Positions 26,301-36,397 are shown, counted from the stretch's first letter. The stretch is DNA of 64,000 bases from Gillisella taibaishanensis (GCF_001938985.1 NZ_MKIN01000021.1:496001-560000), one strand, 5' to 3'. Made by a program: numbers and translations. The notes: generated from the letters alone by a model not told the origin.

Positions 26301-27143
26301 ATGATGAAAACTACTCAGAAATCCATGGCACGCCGCACGGTGCTTGCCTTGATCACCGCAGCCGCAGTCGCGCCGCTCATGGCACCGGCCGCCGCCTTTG
26401 CCGGCACGCTGGAACAGGCCAAGGCCAAGGGTAAAGTCGTGATCGGCATTCAGGGCGACAATGCGCCCTGGGGCTTTGTCAATTCGAGCGGCATCCAGGA
26501 TGGTCTCGATGCCGATATCGGCAAGGCCTATGCCGACTATATCGGTGTGAAGGCCGAGTTCGTGCCGCTTGCCGTTGCCAACCGCATTCCAGCTTTGATG
26601 ACCGGCAAGGTCGACATCCTGTTTGCCACCATGGGCATGACCGCTGACCGCGCCAAGACCATTCAGTTCTCCAAGCCCTATGCCGGCAACGTTCTGTCGG
26701 TCTACGGCCCAAAGGATAAGAAAATTGCCAGCTATGACGACCTGAGGGGCGTTTCCGTCGGCGTGCCGAAATCCTCGGCCATGGACACCGCAATCACCGC
26801 TGGCGCCGGCTCGAAGGCAAGCATTCTGCGCTTCGATGACGATGCCGCCAATATCCAGGCGCTGATATCAGGCCAGGTCGAAGTCGTCGGCGGCAACCAG
26901 TTCTATGGCGACCGGCTGAATGCCGCCTCCGCCGGCAAATATGAAGCGAAATTCGATCTAGTGACGCTCTACAACGGAGCCGGCACCCGCCCGGGCGAGA
27001 AGGACTGGAACGAGAGCATCAACAGCTTCATCGACAAGATCAAGGCCAATGGTGAGTTGGCAAAGATCTACGCCAAGTGGATGAAGCGCGACGTTCCGTC
27101 CTTCCCGGACTCGCTGCCCGACATTCCTTTCGCCGCCAAGTAA
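26301..27143 (+). CDS. polar-amino-acid-type ABC importer, periplasmic binding protein
   Basis: This 280-residue cluster-F binding protein has a Sec/Tat-like signal (SMARRTVLALITAAAVAPLMAPAAAFA) and mature start near GTLEQAKAKGKVVIGIQ. The family motifs GLDADIGKAYADYIG and ATMGMTADRAKTIQFSKPY are present. The Arg in TADR, which holds the ligand carboxylate in this family, is retained. Quinate and shikimate are also carboxylates, so this residue does not exclude them. A strong AAGGAGGAG ribosome site precedes the ATG. Context with aroE and aroQ makes hydroxylated cyclic acids plausible ligands; this is inference. Confidence 0.92.
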   Translation: MMKTTQKSMARRTVLALITAAAVAPLMAPAAAFAGTLEQAKAKGKVVIGIQGDNAPWGFVNSSGIQDGLDADIGKAYADYIGVKAEFVPLAVANRIPALMTGKVDILFATMGMTADRAKTIQFSKPYAGNVLSVYGPKDKKIASYDDLRGVSVGVPKSSAMDTAITAGAGSKASILRFDDDAANIQALISGQVEVVGGNQFYGDRLNAASAGKYEAKFDLVTLYNGAGTRPGEKDWNESINSFIDKIKANGELAKIYAKWMKRDVPSFPDSLPDIPFAAK

Positions 27144-27155
27144 CAGGAGACCTCC

Positions 27156-27914
27156 ATGCCGCAATCCACCGCTGAGGCTCCGCTGATCGCGCTCGAAGGC
27201 GTCGGCAAGTGGTATGGAGCCTATCACGCACTGAAAGACATTAACCTGACGGTTCGCAAGGGCGAGAAGATCGTGCTGTGCGGACCGTCAGGCTCGGGGA
27301 AATCGACACTGATCCGCTGCATCAACCATCTGGAGGAAATCCAGCAGGGCAGCATCACCGTCGAAGGCACAAGGCTGACCGGCGCAACCCGCACCATCGA
27401 CGCGGTGCGCCGCGAGGTTGGCATGGTGTTCCAGAGCTTCAATCTCTTCCCGCATATGACCATCATGGAAAACTGCGTCCTGGCGCCCATGCGGGTCAAG
27501 GGATTGCAGAAGCCGCAGGCGGAAGAAATCGCCCGCAAATATCTCGATCGGGTGCGGATTCTCGATCAGGCCGATAAATATCCGGCCCAGCTCTCTGGCG
27601 GTCAGCAGCAGCGCGCGGCGATTGCCCGTGCGCTATGCATGGAGCCAAAGGCCATGCTGTTCGACGAACCAACCTCAGCGCTCGACCCGGAAATGGTCAA
27701 GGAAGTGCTCGATACCATGATCGGCCTGGCGCGCGATGGCATGACGATGATCTGCGTGACCCATGAAATGGGCTTTGCCCGGCAGGTGGCCGACCGCGTC
27801 GTGTTCATGGCCTCGGCGCAGATTGTCGAGGAAGGACCGCCGGAAGAGTTTTTCCGCAATCCACAACACCAGCGCACCCGCGCCTTCCTGGGCGAAATCC
27901 TTGCCCATCACTGA
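27156..27914 (+). CDS. polar-amino-acid-type ABC importer, ATPase (GlnQ-like)
   Basis: This 252-residue ATPase has Walker [18 protein letters not shown]-loop [18 protein letters not shown], signature [15 protein letters not shown], Walker [16 protein letters not shown] and switch [14 protein letters not shown]. These are the standard motifs of the GlnQ/HisP group. It starts 12 bp after the binding-protein stop, with AGGAGA ahead. aroE follows 82 bp later on the same strand, so one transcript from about 24.9 to 29.3 kb is likely. Confidence 0.95.
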   Translation: MPQSTAEAPLIALEGVGKWYGAYHALKDINLTVRKGEKIVLCGPSGSGKSTLIRCINHLEEIQQGSITVEGTRLTGATRTIDAVRREVGMVFQSFNLFPHMTIMENCVLAPMRVKGLQKPQAEEIARKYLDRVRILDQADKYPAQLSGGQQQRAAIARALCMEPKAMLFDEPTSALDPEMVKEVLDTMIGLARDGMTMICVTHEMGFARQVADRVVFMASAQIVEEGPPEEFFRNPQHQRTRAFLGEILAHH

Positions 27915-27996
27915 AACGGCGCGCTGGCCGATCAATCCGGCCGGCGGCCATTTTTCCTCTCGGAACTGCCCCAGACCCGAGCCATTGGACGAAACC

Positions 27997-28866
27997 ATGA
28001 CTGATAAACCCTCACTCTGCGTCGGGCTGATCGGCACCGATATTCAGCTCTCGAAATCCCCCGCCTTGCACATGCGCGAGGGCGCAGCCCAGGGCATCGA
28101 TTACCGCTACGAATTGCTCGACATCCAGGCGCGCAATCTGCCGGAAAGCGCCCTGCCCGACCTTTTGGCCGAATGCGAAGCCCGAGGGTTTGCCGGCACC
28201 AACATTACCCACCCATTCAAGCAGGCCGTCATTCCGCTTCTCGACGATTTATCGGAAGACGCCCGCATGCTCGGCGCCGTCAACACCGTCGTGCTGCGCG
28301 ACGGAAAGCGTGTGGGCCACAATACCGACTGGTCCGGCTTCTACGAGAGCTTCCAGCGGGGACTGCCGGACGTGAAGCGCGACAGAGCGCTGCTGATCGG
28401 GGCGGGTGGGGCCGGCGTTGCCGTTGCCCATGCGGCGCTCAAGCTCGGCATCGGCAGGCTGGATATCGTCGATCAGGCGCCTGCGAAGGCCGAGACCTTG
28501 GCCGAGGAGCTTAGCAGCCGGTTTGGCGCCGGCCGGGCCGTGGCCGTCACCGATGCCGGCCAGTCACTGGCGCAAGCCGATGGGCTCATTCACGCGACGC
28601 CGGTCGGCATGCCGGCGCATCCAGGGATTCCCGTTTCAGCCGACCTGATCGAGCCTCGTCACTGGGTGGCCGATATCGTCTACATGCCGCTGATCACCGA
28701 TCTCATTGCAGCAGCACGCCAGAAGGGCTGTCACACCATGCCGGGCGGCGGCATGGCGGTATTTCAGGCTGTCGGCGCTTTCAGGCTGTTTTCCGGCCGT
28801 GAGCCGGATGCCGAACGTATGAGCGCGCATTTTGCCGAACTTTGTGCCTCGGAGGGCATCGCATGA
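27997..28866 (+). CDS. aroE: shikimate/quinate dehydrogenase (AroE family), catabolic context
   Basis: This 289-residue AroE-family enzyme interconverts shikimate (or quinate) and its 3-dehydro form using NAD(P). Substrate residues S19 and S21 (LSKSP), K75 (NITHPFKQ), N96 (AVNTV) and D111 (HNTDWSGF) are in place. The dinucleotide motif is [14 protein letters not shown]. It lies between an ABC importer and aroQ, close to a QuiC-type dehydratase, rather than among biosynthetic genes, so a catabolic role like QuiB/YdiB is likely. It overlaps aroQ by four bases (ATGA). Whether it prefers quinate or shikimate, or NAD or NADP, cannot be fixed from sequence alone. Confidence 0.9.
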   Translation: MTDKPSLCVGLIGTDIQLSKSPALHMREGAAQGIDYRYELLDIQARNLPESALPDLLAECEARGFAGTNITHPFKQAVIPLLDDLSEDARMLGAVNTVVLRDGKRVGHNTDWSGFYESFQRGLPDVKRDRALLIGAGGAGVAVAHAALKLGIGRLDIVDQAPAKAETLAEELSSRFGAGRAVAVTDAGQSLAQADGLIHATPVGMPAHPGIPVSADLIEPRHWVADIVYMPLITDLIAAARQKGCHTMPGGGMAVFQAVGAFRLFSGREPDAERMSAHFAELCASEGIA

Positions 28867-29306
28867 GCCATTTCGTCATTCTCAACGGTCCCAATCTCAA
28901 CCTGCTCGGCCAGCGTCAGCCGGAAATCTATGGCCGCGAAACGCTGGCCGACGTCGAAGCCATCTGCCGCGATGTCGCAGAGAGCGCGGGACACACGCTG
29001 TTTTTCGCCCAGAGCAACCGCGAATACGAGCTGATCGACTGGATCCATGAGGCCAGAGGAAAGGCGGCGGGCATTGTCATTAACCCCGGCGCCTTCACCC
29101 ATACGTCGGTGGCGATCCTTGACGCCCTCAATGCATTCGAGGCGGCGGTCATCGAGGTGCATATTTCCAATATCCACAAACGAGAGGTCTTTCGCCACCA
29201 TTCCTATGTGTCGACCCGGGCGGAAGGCGTAATCGCCGGTCTTGGCATCGAAGGCTACGAGATGGCGTTGCGCCACCTCATCAGCCGGTCTCACCGATCA
29301 AACTGA
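28863..29306 (+). CDS. aroQ: type II 3-dehydroquinate dehydratase AroQ/QuiD
   Basis: This 147-residue type II dehydroquinase converts 3-dehydroquinate to 3-dehydroshikimate. Family motifs are complete: [48 protein letters not shown] and [12 protein letters not shown]. The start overlaps the aroE stop by four bases, so translation is coupled. Its 3-prime end overlaps the convergent tetR gene by 26 bp. Together with AroE and the downstream QuiC it completes the route from quinate or shikimate to protocatechuate. Confidence 0.95.
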   Translation: MSHFVILNGPNLNLLGQRQPEIYGRETLADVEAICRDVAESAGHTLFFAQSNREYELIDWIHEARGKAAGIVINPGAFTHTSVAILDALNAFEAAVIEVHISNIHKREVFRHHSYVSTRAEGVIAGLGIEGYEMALRHLISRSHRSN

Positions 29307-29976
29307 TATGATCGGCGCGCAGCACATATCGCAGCACCATTTCGGCCACATGCTGCGACAGCGTCTCTTGTCCGCCAGGCTTAAACAGCGTGTCGCCAAA
29401 AATGGCAGAAAAGCTGGCGGCGTTGGAGACGTTGAAGAAAGACAGCGCGCTGATCTGCCAGTGCAATTCCAAGGCCTCGACGCCGGTGCGAAACAGTCCT
29501 TGCTCCTGGCCACGTTTCAGCACGCCCTGCAGCGCCTCGATCGCGGGCTGATTGACGCCGCCGATGGTCTGAGACAGCTGCATATGACGGCCGTGGTGAA
29601 TGTTTTCGATCATCACCATGCGGATGAACGCCGGGTTGCGGCGATGGTGGTCGAAGGTAAAACGACAGAGCTTGGTAAGGGCAGCAACCGGGTCGAGTCC
29701 TTCGAGCTCCAGCTCCATTTCACCGCCGCGCACCTTGCCGTAGGCCTCTTCCAGCACGCGCTGGTAAAGTCCCTCCTTATCGCCGAAATAGTAATAGATC
29801 ATTCGCTTCGACGTGCGGGTGCGGGCCGCAATCTCATCGATGCGTGCTCCAGACAGGCCGTTTTGCGAAAATTCCTCCATCGCGACGGTGAGAATGTCGC
29901 GGCGCACGCCCTCCGGATCCCGTTTCACCGGGCGCGCCTGCTTAACGTCCTGCGTTGCCGTCTCCCTCTCCATCAT
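29281..29976 (-). CDS. TetR-family regulator of the quinate/shikimate block
   Basis: This 231-residue TetR/AcrR regulator has the DNA-binding domain around residues 22-68. It reads [51 protein letters not shown]. The C-terminal domain resembles the RutR-like group. Two in-frame ATGs are adjacent (29976 and 29973); upstream codons to 30108 overlap quiC and are rejected. It is divergent from quiC across 69 bp containing a 22-bp dyad, and the same element occurs before the ABC operon. It most likely represses both transcripts until a pathway intermediate such as dehydroshikimate or protocatechuate binds; the effector is inferred. Confidence 0.9.
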   Translation of the reverse strand: MMERETATQDVKQARPVKRDPEGVRRDILTVAMEEFSQNGLSGARIDEIAARTRTSKRMIYYYFGDKEGLYQRVLEEAYGKVRGGEMELELEGLDPVAALTKLCRFTFDHHRRNPAFIRMVMIENIHHGRHMQLSQTIGGVNQPAIEALQGVLKRGQEQGLFRTGVEALELHWQISALSFFNVSNAASFSAIFGDTLFKPGGQETLSQHVAEMVLRYVLRADHISLIGETG

Positions 29977-30005
29977 CCCCCGTCCGACACAACCGTCAGG
30001 CATTA

Positions 30006-30027
30006 TTATTAACCAATCAGTACATAA
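30006..30027. promoter_or_regulatory. candidate TetR operator in the tetR/quiC gap
   Basis: An imperfect dyad has TTAT and ATAA ends with AC and GT spaced symmetrically inside (core AACCAATCAGTACA). It ends 18 bp before the quiC start and begins 29 bp from the tetR start, as expected for an autoregulated TetR pair. It matches the element at 24771-24792 in 15 of 22 positions. Confidence 0.55.
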
Positions 30028-30045
30028 AGCCGGAAAGGAAGCAAA

Positions 30046-32016
30046 ATGGCAAGCCCAGACAAAAGCGACCGAACGAGCGACAGCAAGACCAATTCGCCCG
30101 CAGCGCATAGCGTACAGATGCAGACCTCAATTGCAACCGTATCGATCAGTGGCGAATTCCCAGAAAAGCTGGCAGCTATCGCCAGGGCTGGCTTTACCGG
30201 GGTAGAGATTTTCGAGAACGATTTCCTCACCTATGATGCCTCGCCAAAGGAAGTCGCCAAGATGGTCAGCGACCACGGGCTGGAGATTACCCTTTTCCAA
30301 CCTTTCCGTGACTTCGAGGGGATGCCGGACCTGCACCGCGCCCGCGCCTTTGAACGAGCCGAGCGCAAGTTCGAAATCATGGACGAGCTGGGTACCGACC
30401 TGATGCTGATCTGCTCGAATGTCTCGCCGATCTCGCTTGGCGGCATTGACCGAGCCGCCGCCGATTTCCGCGAACTGGGCGAGCGGGCAGCCAAACACGG
30501 CGTGCGCGTTGGCTATGAGGCGCTGGCCTGGGGCCGGCACGTCAACGACCACCGCGACGCTTGGGAAGTGGTGCGGCGTGCCGACCATGCCAATGTCGGG
30601 CTCATCCTCGACAGCTTTCATACGCTGGCGCGCAAGATCGACCCGAATTCGATCCGCTCTATTCCAGGCGACAAGATCTTCATCGTGCAATTAGCCGACG
30701 CACCGCTGTTCGACATGGACCTGCTCTACTGGAGCCGACATTTTCGCAATATGCCCGGTGAAGGCGACCTTCCCGTCGTCGACTTCATGCGCGCCGTGGC
30801 CGCGACGGGCTATACCGGTCCGCTATCACTGGAAATCTTCAACGACCAGTTCCGTGGCGGCTCGCCGCGCGCCATTGCCGAAGATGGACATCGCTCGCTC
30901 GTCTATCTCATGGACCAGGTGCAGCGTCAGGAGCCGGATATCCGCCTCAGCGCCCCAACCATGCCGGCGCCGATCGAGACCGCTGGAGTGGCATTCGTGG
31001 AATTTGCCAGTTCGGCAGAGGACAAAGAGAAACTGACCACTCTCCTGCGCACGCTCGGCTTTTCCAGAACCGCAAAACATCGCACCCGCGACCTGGATCT
31101 CTACATCAAGGGCGACATCCGCATTCTGATCAATACCGACGGCACCGAAAACAGTTTCGCCAACGCCTCATATTCGGTGCATGGCACCAGCGCCTATGCC
31201 TTTGGCCTGAAGGTGGCGGATGCGGAAGAGGCCGTCCGGCGGGCAACAGCGCTTGGCGCCGTCCCGTTTTCCGAGCCGCGCCGCAGCGGTGAGGTGCCGG
31301 TGCCCGCCATTCAGGGCGTCAGCAACAGCGTCATCTATTTCCTTGATGACAGCCCCGAGTTATCGCGCGTCTGGGAGCAGGAGTTCGAGCCTGTTGCAGA
31401 TGAGCAGACCCCTGCCGATACAAAGCTTTTGCGCATCGACCATTTAGCCCAGACCACGCGCTATGACGAAATGCTGACGTGGCTACTATTCTATGGCTCT
31501 ATCTTTTCGACACGTCGCACGCCGATGGTCGATGTGGTCGATCCTGGCGGCCTCGTCCGCAGTCAGGCCATTGAAAGCCGCCCTGCCCCCGATTTTCGAG
31601 TGACACTGAACGGGGCCGACAATCGCAAGACGGTGGCCGGCAAATTTTTGGCCGAAAGCTTCGGCACCAGCATCCAGCATATTGCGCTAGCCACCGACGA
31701 CATCTTCGGGACGGCCGCAGGCCTTGCCGCCTGCGGCTTTCGCGCGCTTCCGATCTCGCGCAATTATTATGACGATCTGGAAGCCCGCTTCGGCCTCGAG
31801 CCGGAGTTCGCCGATGCATTGCGCGCCGCAAGCATCCTTTACGACCGCGACGACAATGGCGAATATTTCCAGATCTATAGCCAGACCTTTGGCGAGGGCT
31901 TCTTCTTCGAAATCGTCGAACGGCGTGGTGCCTATAATGGCTACGGCGCCATGAATGCGCCGTTCCGCATTGCAGCACAACGCCGCCAGCTAAGGCCGGA
32001 TGGGGTCCCGCGCTGA
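30046..32016 (+). CDS. quiC: 3-dehydroshikimate dehydratase (QuiC type) fused to HPPD-like domain
   Basis: This 656-residue two-domain protein has an N-terminal xylose-isomerase-like barrel (about residues 25-290). It dehydrates 3-dehydroshikimate to protocatechuate and shows metal-ligand positions in GYEALAWG, LILDSFHTL and LSLEIFND. The C-terminal half (about 315-650) has two vicinal-oxygen-chelate repeats like 4-hydroxyphenylpyruvate dioxygenase, including RIDHLAQTT and the ending YFQIYSQTFGEGFFFEIVERRGAYNGYG. This fusion is known for QuiC1-type enzymes of pseudomonads. GGAAAGGAAG precedes the ATG. The first 24 residues are polar and may be non-essential. Confidence 0.93.
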   Translation: MASPDKSDRTSDSKTNSPAAHSVQMQTSIATVSISGEFPEKLAAIARAGFTGVEIFENDFLTYDASPKEVAKMVSDHGLEITLFQPFRDFEGMPDLHRARAFERAERKFEIMDELGTDLMLICSNVSPISLGGIDRAAADFRELGERAAKHGVRVGYEALAWGRHVNDHRDAWEVVRRADHANVGLILDSFHTLARKIDPNSIRSIPGDKIFIVQLADAPLFDMDLLYWSRHFRNMPGEGDLPVVDFMRAVAATGYTGPLSLEIFNDQFRGGSPRAIAEDGHRSLVYLMDQVQRQEPDIRLSAPTMPAPIETAGVAFVEFASSAEDKEKLTTLLRTLGFSRTAKHRTRDLDLYIKGDIRILINTDGTENSFANASYSVHGTSAYAFGLKVADAEEAVRRATALGAVPFSEPRRSGEVPVPAIQGVSNSVIYFLDDSPELSRVWEQEFEPVADEQTPADTKLLRIDHLAQTTRYDEMLTWLLFYGSIFSTRRTPMVDVVDPGGLVRSQAIESRPAPDFRVTLNGADNRKTVAGKFLAESFGTSIQHIALATDDIFGTAAGLAACGFRALPISRNYYDDLEARFGLEPEFADALRAASILYDRDDNGEYFQIYSQTFGEGFFFEIVERRGAYNGYGAMNAPFRIAAQRRQLRPDGVPR

Positions 32017-32043
32017 GTATTCAGACCACAGGACCGAACGAGA

Positions 32044-32078
32044 AAGGCGAGGCTGCCGATGCAGCCTCGCCTTTTTTC
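32044..32078 (+). terminator. strong intrinsic terminator after quiC
   Basis: A perfect 13-bp stem (AAGGCGAGGCTGC with GCAGCCTCGCCTT) with a CGAT loop is followed by TTTT and CTT. It is placed between quiC and the convergent RND pump gene. Confidence 0.88.
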
Positions 32079-32109
32079 TTGAAGGATGAGGTGAGATCCG
32101 TCCGGCTTA

Positions 32110-35100
32110 TCAGGCCGGCTGGCCCTCGCCGTGGCCATGTCCTGCAGAACCGTGTTCGGCAGAAGCGCCCTCCGGCTTGTCGGCAGCCTTGGCGATCAGC
32201 ACATAGGCAGCCGGAACAACGAACAGCGTGAACAGCGTGCCGATCGACAGACCTGATGAAATGACCAGACCCATGTTGAAGCGCGAAGCAGCACCGGCAC
32301 CCGAGGCGGTGATGAGCGGAACAACGCCGAGCACCATGGCAGCGGTGGTCATCAGGATCGGCCGCAACCGGATTTCGGCAGCTTCGACAATGGCCTGCCG
32401 CTTCGACTTTCCTGCATTGCGGTGTTCGTTGGCCACTTCCACCATCAGGATGCCGTGCTTGGACACCAGACCCATCAGCGTCACCAGACCCACCTGGGTA
32501 TAGATGTTGATGCTGGCTCCGCCGAGGCCGAGGCTGATGAAGATCAGCGCGCCGGCGAGCGACATCGGCACCGAGACCAGAATGACGATCGGATCTCGGA
32601 AGCTGTTAAACAGCGCAGCCAATGCCAGGAAGATAATGATCAACGCAAAGGCGAAGGTCTGCACAAAGCCGCCGGATTCTTTCTCAAGCTGACGCGACTG
32701 ACCACCGTAGTCCAATCCATAGCCCGGAGGCAGGGAATCGCTCGCAACGCTTTTCAAAGTTGCAAGGGCGTCACCCATAGCCACACCAGGCATGGCAACA
32801 CCTGAGATGGTCGCCGAATTGACCTGTTGGAAGTGGTTATAGGACTGCGGCTGGGTGATCGTTTCAATGTGGGCGACCGTCGACAGCGGCACGTTCGTAC
32901 CGTCGCTGGCCTTAATGTAATAGTTCAATACATCGGATGCATTGAGGCGCGACATCTGCTGCACCTGGGGAATGACCTTATAGGACCGGCCATCAAAGCT
33001 GAAGTAGCCGGTGTAATTACCACCCAGCATGGTTGCCAGCGCGCCACCCACATCCGACATGTTCAAACCGAGCTGAGCGACCTTTTCGCGGTCGAACACG
33101 ATGCGCGACTGCGGCTGGTCGTATTTCAGGTCGTTGTCGAGGAAGATGAACTTGCCTGTCTTCAACGCGTTGGCGATGAAGGTTTGCGACACATCATTCA
33201 ACTGGGAGAAATCGTTGGTGGTGGTGAGAACGAACTGGATAGGAAGACCGTTGCTACCTGGTAGCGGCGACGGCTGGAAGGCCACGGTTCTGACACCCGC
33301 AATACGATTCAAGTCGTTCTGGATCGCAGGCTGCAGGGTCTTCGTCGTTTTTTCACGCTGATCCCAGGGTTTCAGAACCCAACCGGCGATGGACTGGCCG
33401 GGGGCATCAATCTGGAAGACGATATTCGTTTCGGCTTCTTTTGCGAAAGTCTTGTAGGCCTGCTCCGCATAAAACTGCCGCTGGCTGAGCGTCGAGGACG
33501 GCGCTGACGTGGTCAGTGTCAGGATGACGCCCTGGTCTTCTTCCGGTGCCAGTTCGCTTGTCGATACCGTATAGAGCCAGTAGATGCTGCCAAGCACGAT
33601 CAGGCCGAAGACGATCACGACGGGTATCGTATTCAGAGTGCCCTCGAGCAGACGGCGATAGCCTCGGCTAAGGCCCTCCATGAAGCGGTCGATGCCATGA
33701 ACAATACGCGCTTCGATCGACTTGCCGTCCTTCGGGATCGGCTTCAGCAGATAGGCGCAGGTCATGGGCGACAGGGTCAGCGCGATGACGGCAGACACCG
33801 TGACCGCACCGGCCAGGGTGAAGGCGAACTCGGTAAACAGAGCGCCGGTCAGGCCGCCCTGGAAGCCAACGGGGACATAGACTGCGATGAGAACCACGGT
33901 CATCGCCACGATCGGGCTTGCGAGATCACGGGCCGCTTGCAAGGCGGCGTCGAAGGGTTTCATCCCTTCTTCCATATGACGATTGACGCCTTCGACCACG
34001 ATGATCGCATCGTCGACGACGAGACCGATGGCCAGCACCAACGCCAGAAGTGTCAAAAGGTTGATCGAGAAGCCCATGGCGAGCATCAGCGCGAAAGTGC
34101 CGATCAGCGACAGGGGAATGGCAACGATCGGGATAAGAACCGCACGCCACGATCCGAGGAAGAGGAAGACGACGACGGTAACGATCAGACCGGCTTCGAA
34201 CAGTGTATGGATAACCTCGTCGATCGAACTGTTCACGAAGTCGGTGGAGTCATAGATCACCTGCCCGTCAAGACCGGCTGGCAATTGCTGCTGAATTTCC
34301 GGGAAGACGGCCTTCACGCCATTGATGACGTCAAGAAGATTGGCGGTCGGCGCAACCTGAATGCCGATATAGACAGCCTTCTGACCGTTGAAGCTGGTGG
34401 CCGAGTCATAGTCGTCACTGCCAAGGGTGACATTGGCGACATCCTTCAACCGAATGATGGCGTTGTTGGTCTGCTTGACGACCAGATTCTGATATTCCGC
34501 AAGAGAATGCAGATTGGTCGAGGAGGAGAGATTGACCTGAACCATCTGGCCCTTGGTCGTGCCGAGACCGGAAATATAGTCGTTGCCGGTCAGGGCAGAG
34601 GAGATATCGGTGGCGCTCAAGCTATAGGCGGCCATCTTGATCGGATCGAGCCAGGCGCGCAGCGCGAACTTCTTGGCCCCGAGCAATTCAGCGGTCTGGA
34701 CGCCCTGAACAGCCTGCAACTTAGGCTGTACGACGCGCGTCAGATAGTCGGTGACCTGGTTTGGCGCAAGAACATCGCTCTTGAAACCGAGATACATGGA
34801 GTCGATCGTCTGACCCACGGTCAGCGTCAGGGTCGGCTGCTGCGCATTCGACGGCAGCTGATTGATGACGGAATTAACCTTGGTATTGATTTCCGTCAGC
34901 GCCTTGCCTGAATCGTAGTTCAGACGCAGGTTGACGGTGATGGTGCTCGTTCCCGTCTTGCTGGTCGACGTCATGTAGTCGATGCCGTTCGCCTGGGCGA
35001 TGGCATTTTCGAGCGGCGTGGTGATGAAACCGGCGATGATGTCGGAATCGGCGCCGGCATACGTGGTCGTCACGGTCACGACCGCGTTCTGCGTCCGCGG

Positions 35101-35214
35101 ATACTGCAGGATCGACAGCGAAGTCATCGACTTCAGGCCGAGGACCAGGATCAGCGCACTGACCACCAGCGCAAGCACGGGCTTGCGCACGAATATATCG
35201 GTGAAGCTCTTCAT
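32110..35214 (-). CDS. RND multidrug efflux pump, inner-membrane subunit
   Basis: This 1034-residue RND transporter of the HAE1 family has the expected twelve membrane helices in two repeats. The N-terminus MKSFTDIFVRKPVLALVVSALILVLG is typical. The proton-relay Asp pair lies in AIGLVVDDAIIVVE of helix 4. Conserved TPLENAIAQANGIDYMTSTSKTGTSTITV in the porter domain places it with the MdtB/MuxB/MexK-like proteins. The last 20 residues are His/Gly-rich and hydrophilic. It is the final gene of an operon OMF-adaptor-pump transcribed leftwards. Substrates are unknown. Confidence 0.95.
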   Translation of the reverse strand: MKSFTDIFVRKPVLALVVSALILVLGLKSMTSLSILQYPRTQNAVVTVTTTYAGADSDIIAGFITTPLENAIAQANGIDYMTSTSKTGTSTITVNLRLNYDSGKALTEINTKVNSVINQLPSNAQQPTLTLTVGQTIDSMYLGFKSDVLAPNQVTDYLTRVVQPKLQAVQGVQTAELLGAKKFALRAWLDPIKMAAYSLSATDISSALTGNDYISGLGTTKGQMVQVNLSSSTNLHSLAEYQNLVVKQTNNAIIRLKDVANVTLGSDDYDSATSFNGQKAVYIGIQVAPTANLLDVINGVKAVFPEIQQQLPAGLDGQVIYDSTDFVNSSIDEVIHTLFEAGLIVTVVVFLFLGSWRAVLIPIVAIPLSLIGTFALMLAMGFSINLLTLLALVLAIGLVVDDAIIVVEGVNRHMEEGMKPFDAALQAARDLASPIVAMTVVLIAVYVPVGFQGGLTGALFTEFAFTLAGAVTVSAVIALTLSPMTCAYLLKPIPKDGKSIEARIVHGIDRFMEGLSRGYRRLLEGTLNTIPVVIVFGLIVLGSIYWLYTVSTSELAPEEDQGVILTLTTSAPSSTLSQRQFYAEQAYKTFAKEAETNIVFQIDAPGQSIAGWVLKPWDQREKTTKTLQPAIQNDLNRIAGVRTVAFQPSPLPGSNGLPIQFVLTTTNDFSQLNDVSQTFIANALKTGKFIFLDNDLKYDQPQSRIVFDREKVAQLGLNMSDVGGALATMLGGNYTGYFSFDGRSYKVIPQVQQMSRLNASDVLNYYIKASDGTNVPLSTVAHIETITQPQSYNHFQQVNSATISGVAMPGVAMGDALATLKSVASDSLPPGYGLDYGGQSRQLEKESGGFVQTFAFALIIIFLALAALFNSFRDPIVILVSVPMSLAGALIFISLGLGGASINIYTQVGLVTLMGLVSKHGILMVEVANEHRNAGKSKRQAIVEAAEIRLRPILMTTAAMVLGVVPLITASGAGAASRFNMGLVISSGLSIGTLFTLFVVPAAYVLIAKAADKPEGASAEHGSAGHGHGEGQPA

Positions 35215-35225
35215 GGCGTTATGTC

Positions 35226-36347
35226 CTATTGATCCTTGATCTCAGGCGCATTTTGAGAGGTCGGCACATGGCTGTTGTCGACGATGACAGGCGTGCCGCC
35301 GCGCAGCTTCAACTGACCTGCGATGACCACATTGTCACCGGACTTCACGCCATCGGTAACCGCAACAAAGTCGCCCCGGACACTGCCGGTCTTTACGAAG
35401 ACCTGTCGGACGCTGTCGTGCTCTCTATTGCCTTTGTCCTTGTCGACGATGAAAACGCTATCGCCATAGGGATTATAGACGATGGCGGTCTGCGGCACGG
35501 TGACGAGCTGCTGAACTGCGCCAGTCGCAACCTTGACCCGCGCAAACATGCCCGGCAGCAGCGACCCATCGGCATTTTTCAGAGTGGCGCGAACCTGGAC
35601 GTTGCGTGAAGTGCTATCGACCTTAGGGTTGATTGCAGAAATCTGGCCGGTGAACGTTTTGCCAGGATAGGCGTCGATGGTCGTGGTGACGTCCTGACCA
35701 ACCTTCAGGCGGCTGACGTCCTGCTGAGGCAGGTAGAAGTCGACATAGATCGGGTCGAGGGACTGAAGCGTAACGACCGTGGTGCCGGCAGTCAGATACT
35801 GACCGAGGTCAACCGACCGAATGCCGAGACGACCGGCAAAAGGTGCCTTCAGCGTCTTCTGCTCGACAACAGCCTTCTGCTGGTCGACGAGCGCCTGGGC
35901 GTTCTTGACGTTCGCACGGTCGGTATCGACGGTCGCCTGGCTGACGGCTTTGACGTTCAACTGCGCCAAGTCACGCTGCAAGGTGATGTTGTAGTTGTCG
36001 AGCGTTGCCTCGAGGGATACCAGCTTGGCATTGTCTTCCGTCGCATTGAGCTGCAACAGAGTCTGGCCCTGCTCCACAGCGTCGCCGGAATTGAAGCTGA
36101 TATTCTGGACGATGCCGGAGACTTCCAGCGCCAGATCGGCACCATTTGCCGCCCTCAGAGAGCCAACTGCTTCTATCTCGTCCTGCCAATCTGTCACATC
36201 GGCAACGGCGGTAGAAACCGTTTGCGCAGGATTGGCCATACCGGCCATGACCTGCTGGATGATTCCAGCTTTGAAATTCTGGAACCAGTACAGCCCACCG
36301 AAGACAGCGCCAGTGGCGAGCAACATGATCACCATTCGCTTGATCAT
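35226..36347 (-). CDS. RND multidrug efflux pump, periplasmic adaptor
   Basis: This 373-residue membrane-fusion protein has a single N-terminal membrane anchor (MVIMLLATGAVFGGLYWF). It is followed by split lipoyl halves (LALEVSGIVQNISFNSGDAVEQGQTLLQL and LKAPFAGRLGIRSVDLGQYLTAG), a coiled-coil hairpin between them, and the beta-barrel segment AINPKVDSTSRNVQVRATLKN. It lies 11 bp before the pump gene and 261 bp after the outer-membrane factor. AAGAAGG precedes the ATG. Assignment is secure. Confidence 0.95.
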   Translation of the reverse strand: MIKRMVIMLLATGAVFGGLYWFQNFKAGIIQQVMAGMANPAQTVSTAVADVTDWQDEIEAVGSLRAANGADLALEVSGIVQNISFNSGDAVEQGQTLLQLNATEDNAKLVSLEATLDNYNITLQRDLAQLNVKAVSQATVDTDRANVKNAQALVDQQKAVVEQKTLKAPFAGRLGIRSVDLGQYLTAGTTVVTLQSLDPIYVDFYLPQQDVSRLKVGQDVTTTIDAYPGKTFTGQISAINPKVDSTSRNVQVRATLKNADGSLLPGMFARVKVATGAVQQLVTVPQTAIVYNPYGDSVFIVDKDKGNREHDSVRQVFVKTGSVRGDFVAVTDGVKSGDNVVIAGQLKLRGGTPVIVDNSHVPTSQNAPEIKDQ

Positions 36348-36397
36348 TATGTTCAGACCTTCTTATTCTAAGTGTCGTTAATAAACTAGTTGCCCGC

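Noticed and set aside
33697..34911. 404-codon open frame on the plus strand
   Set aside because: It is antisense to the RND pump gene and is rich in His, Asp and Gln as expected from reading a membrane-protein gene backwards.
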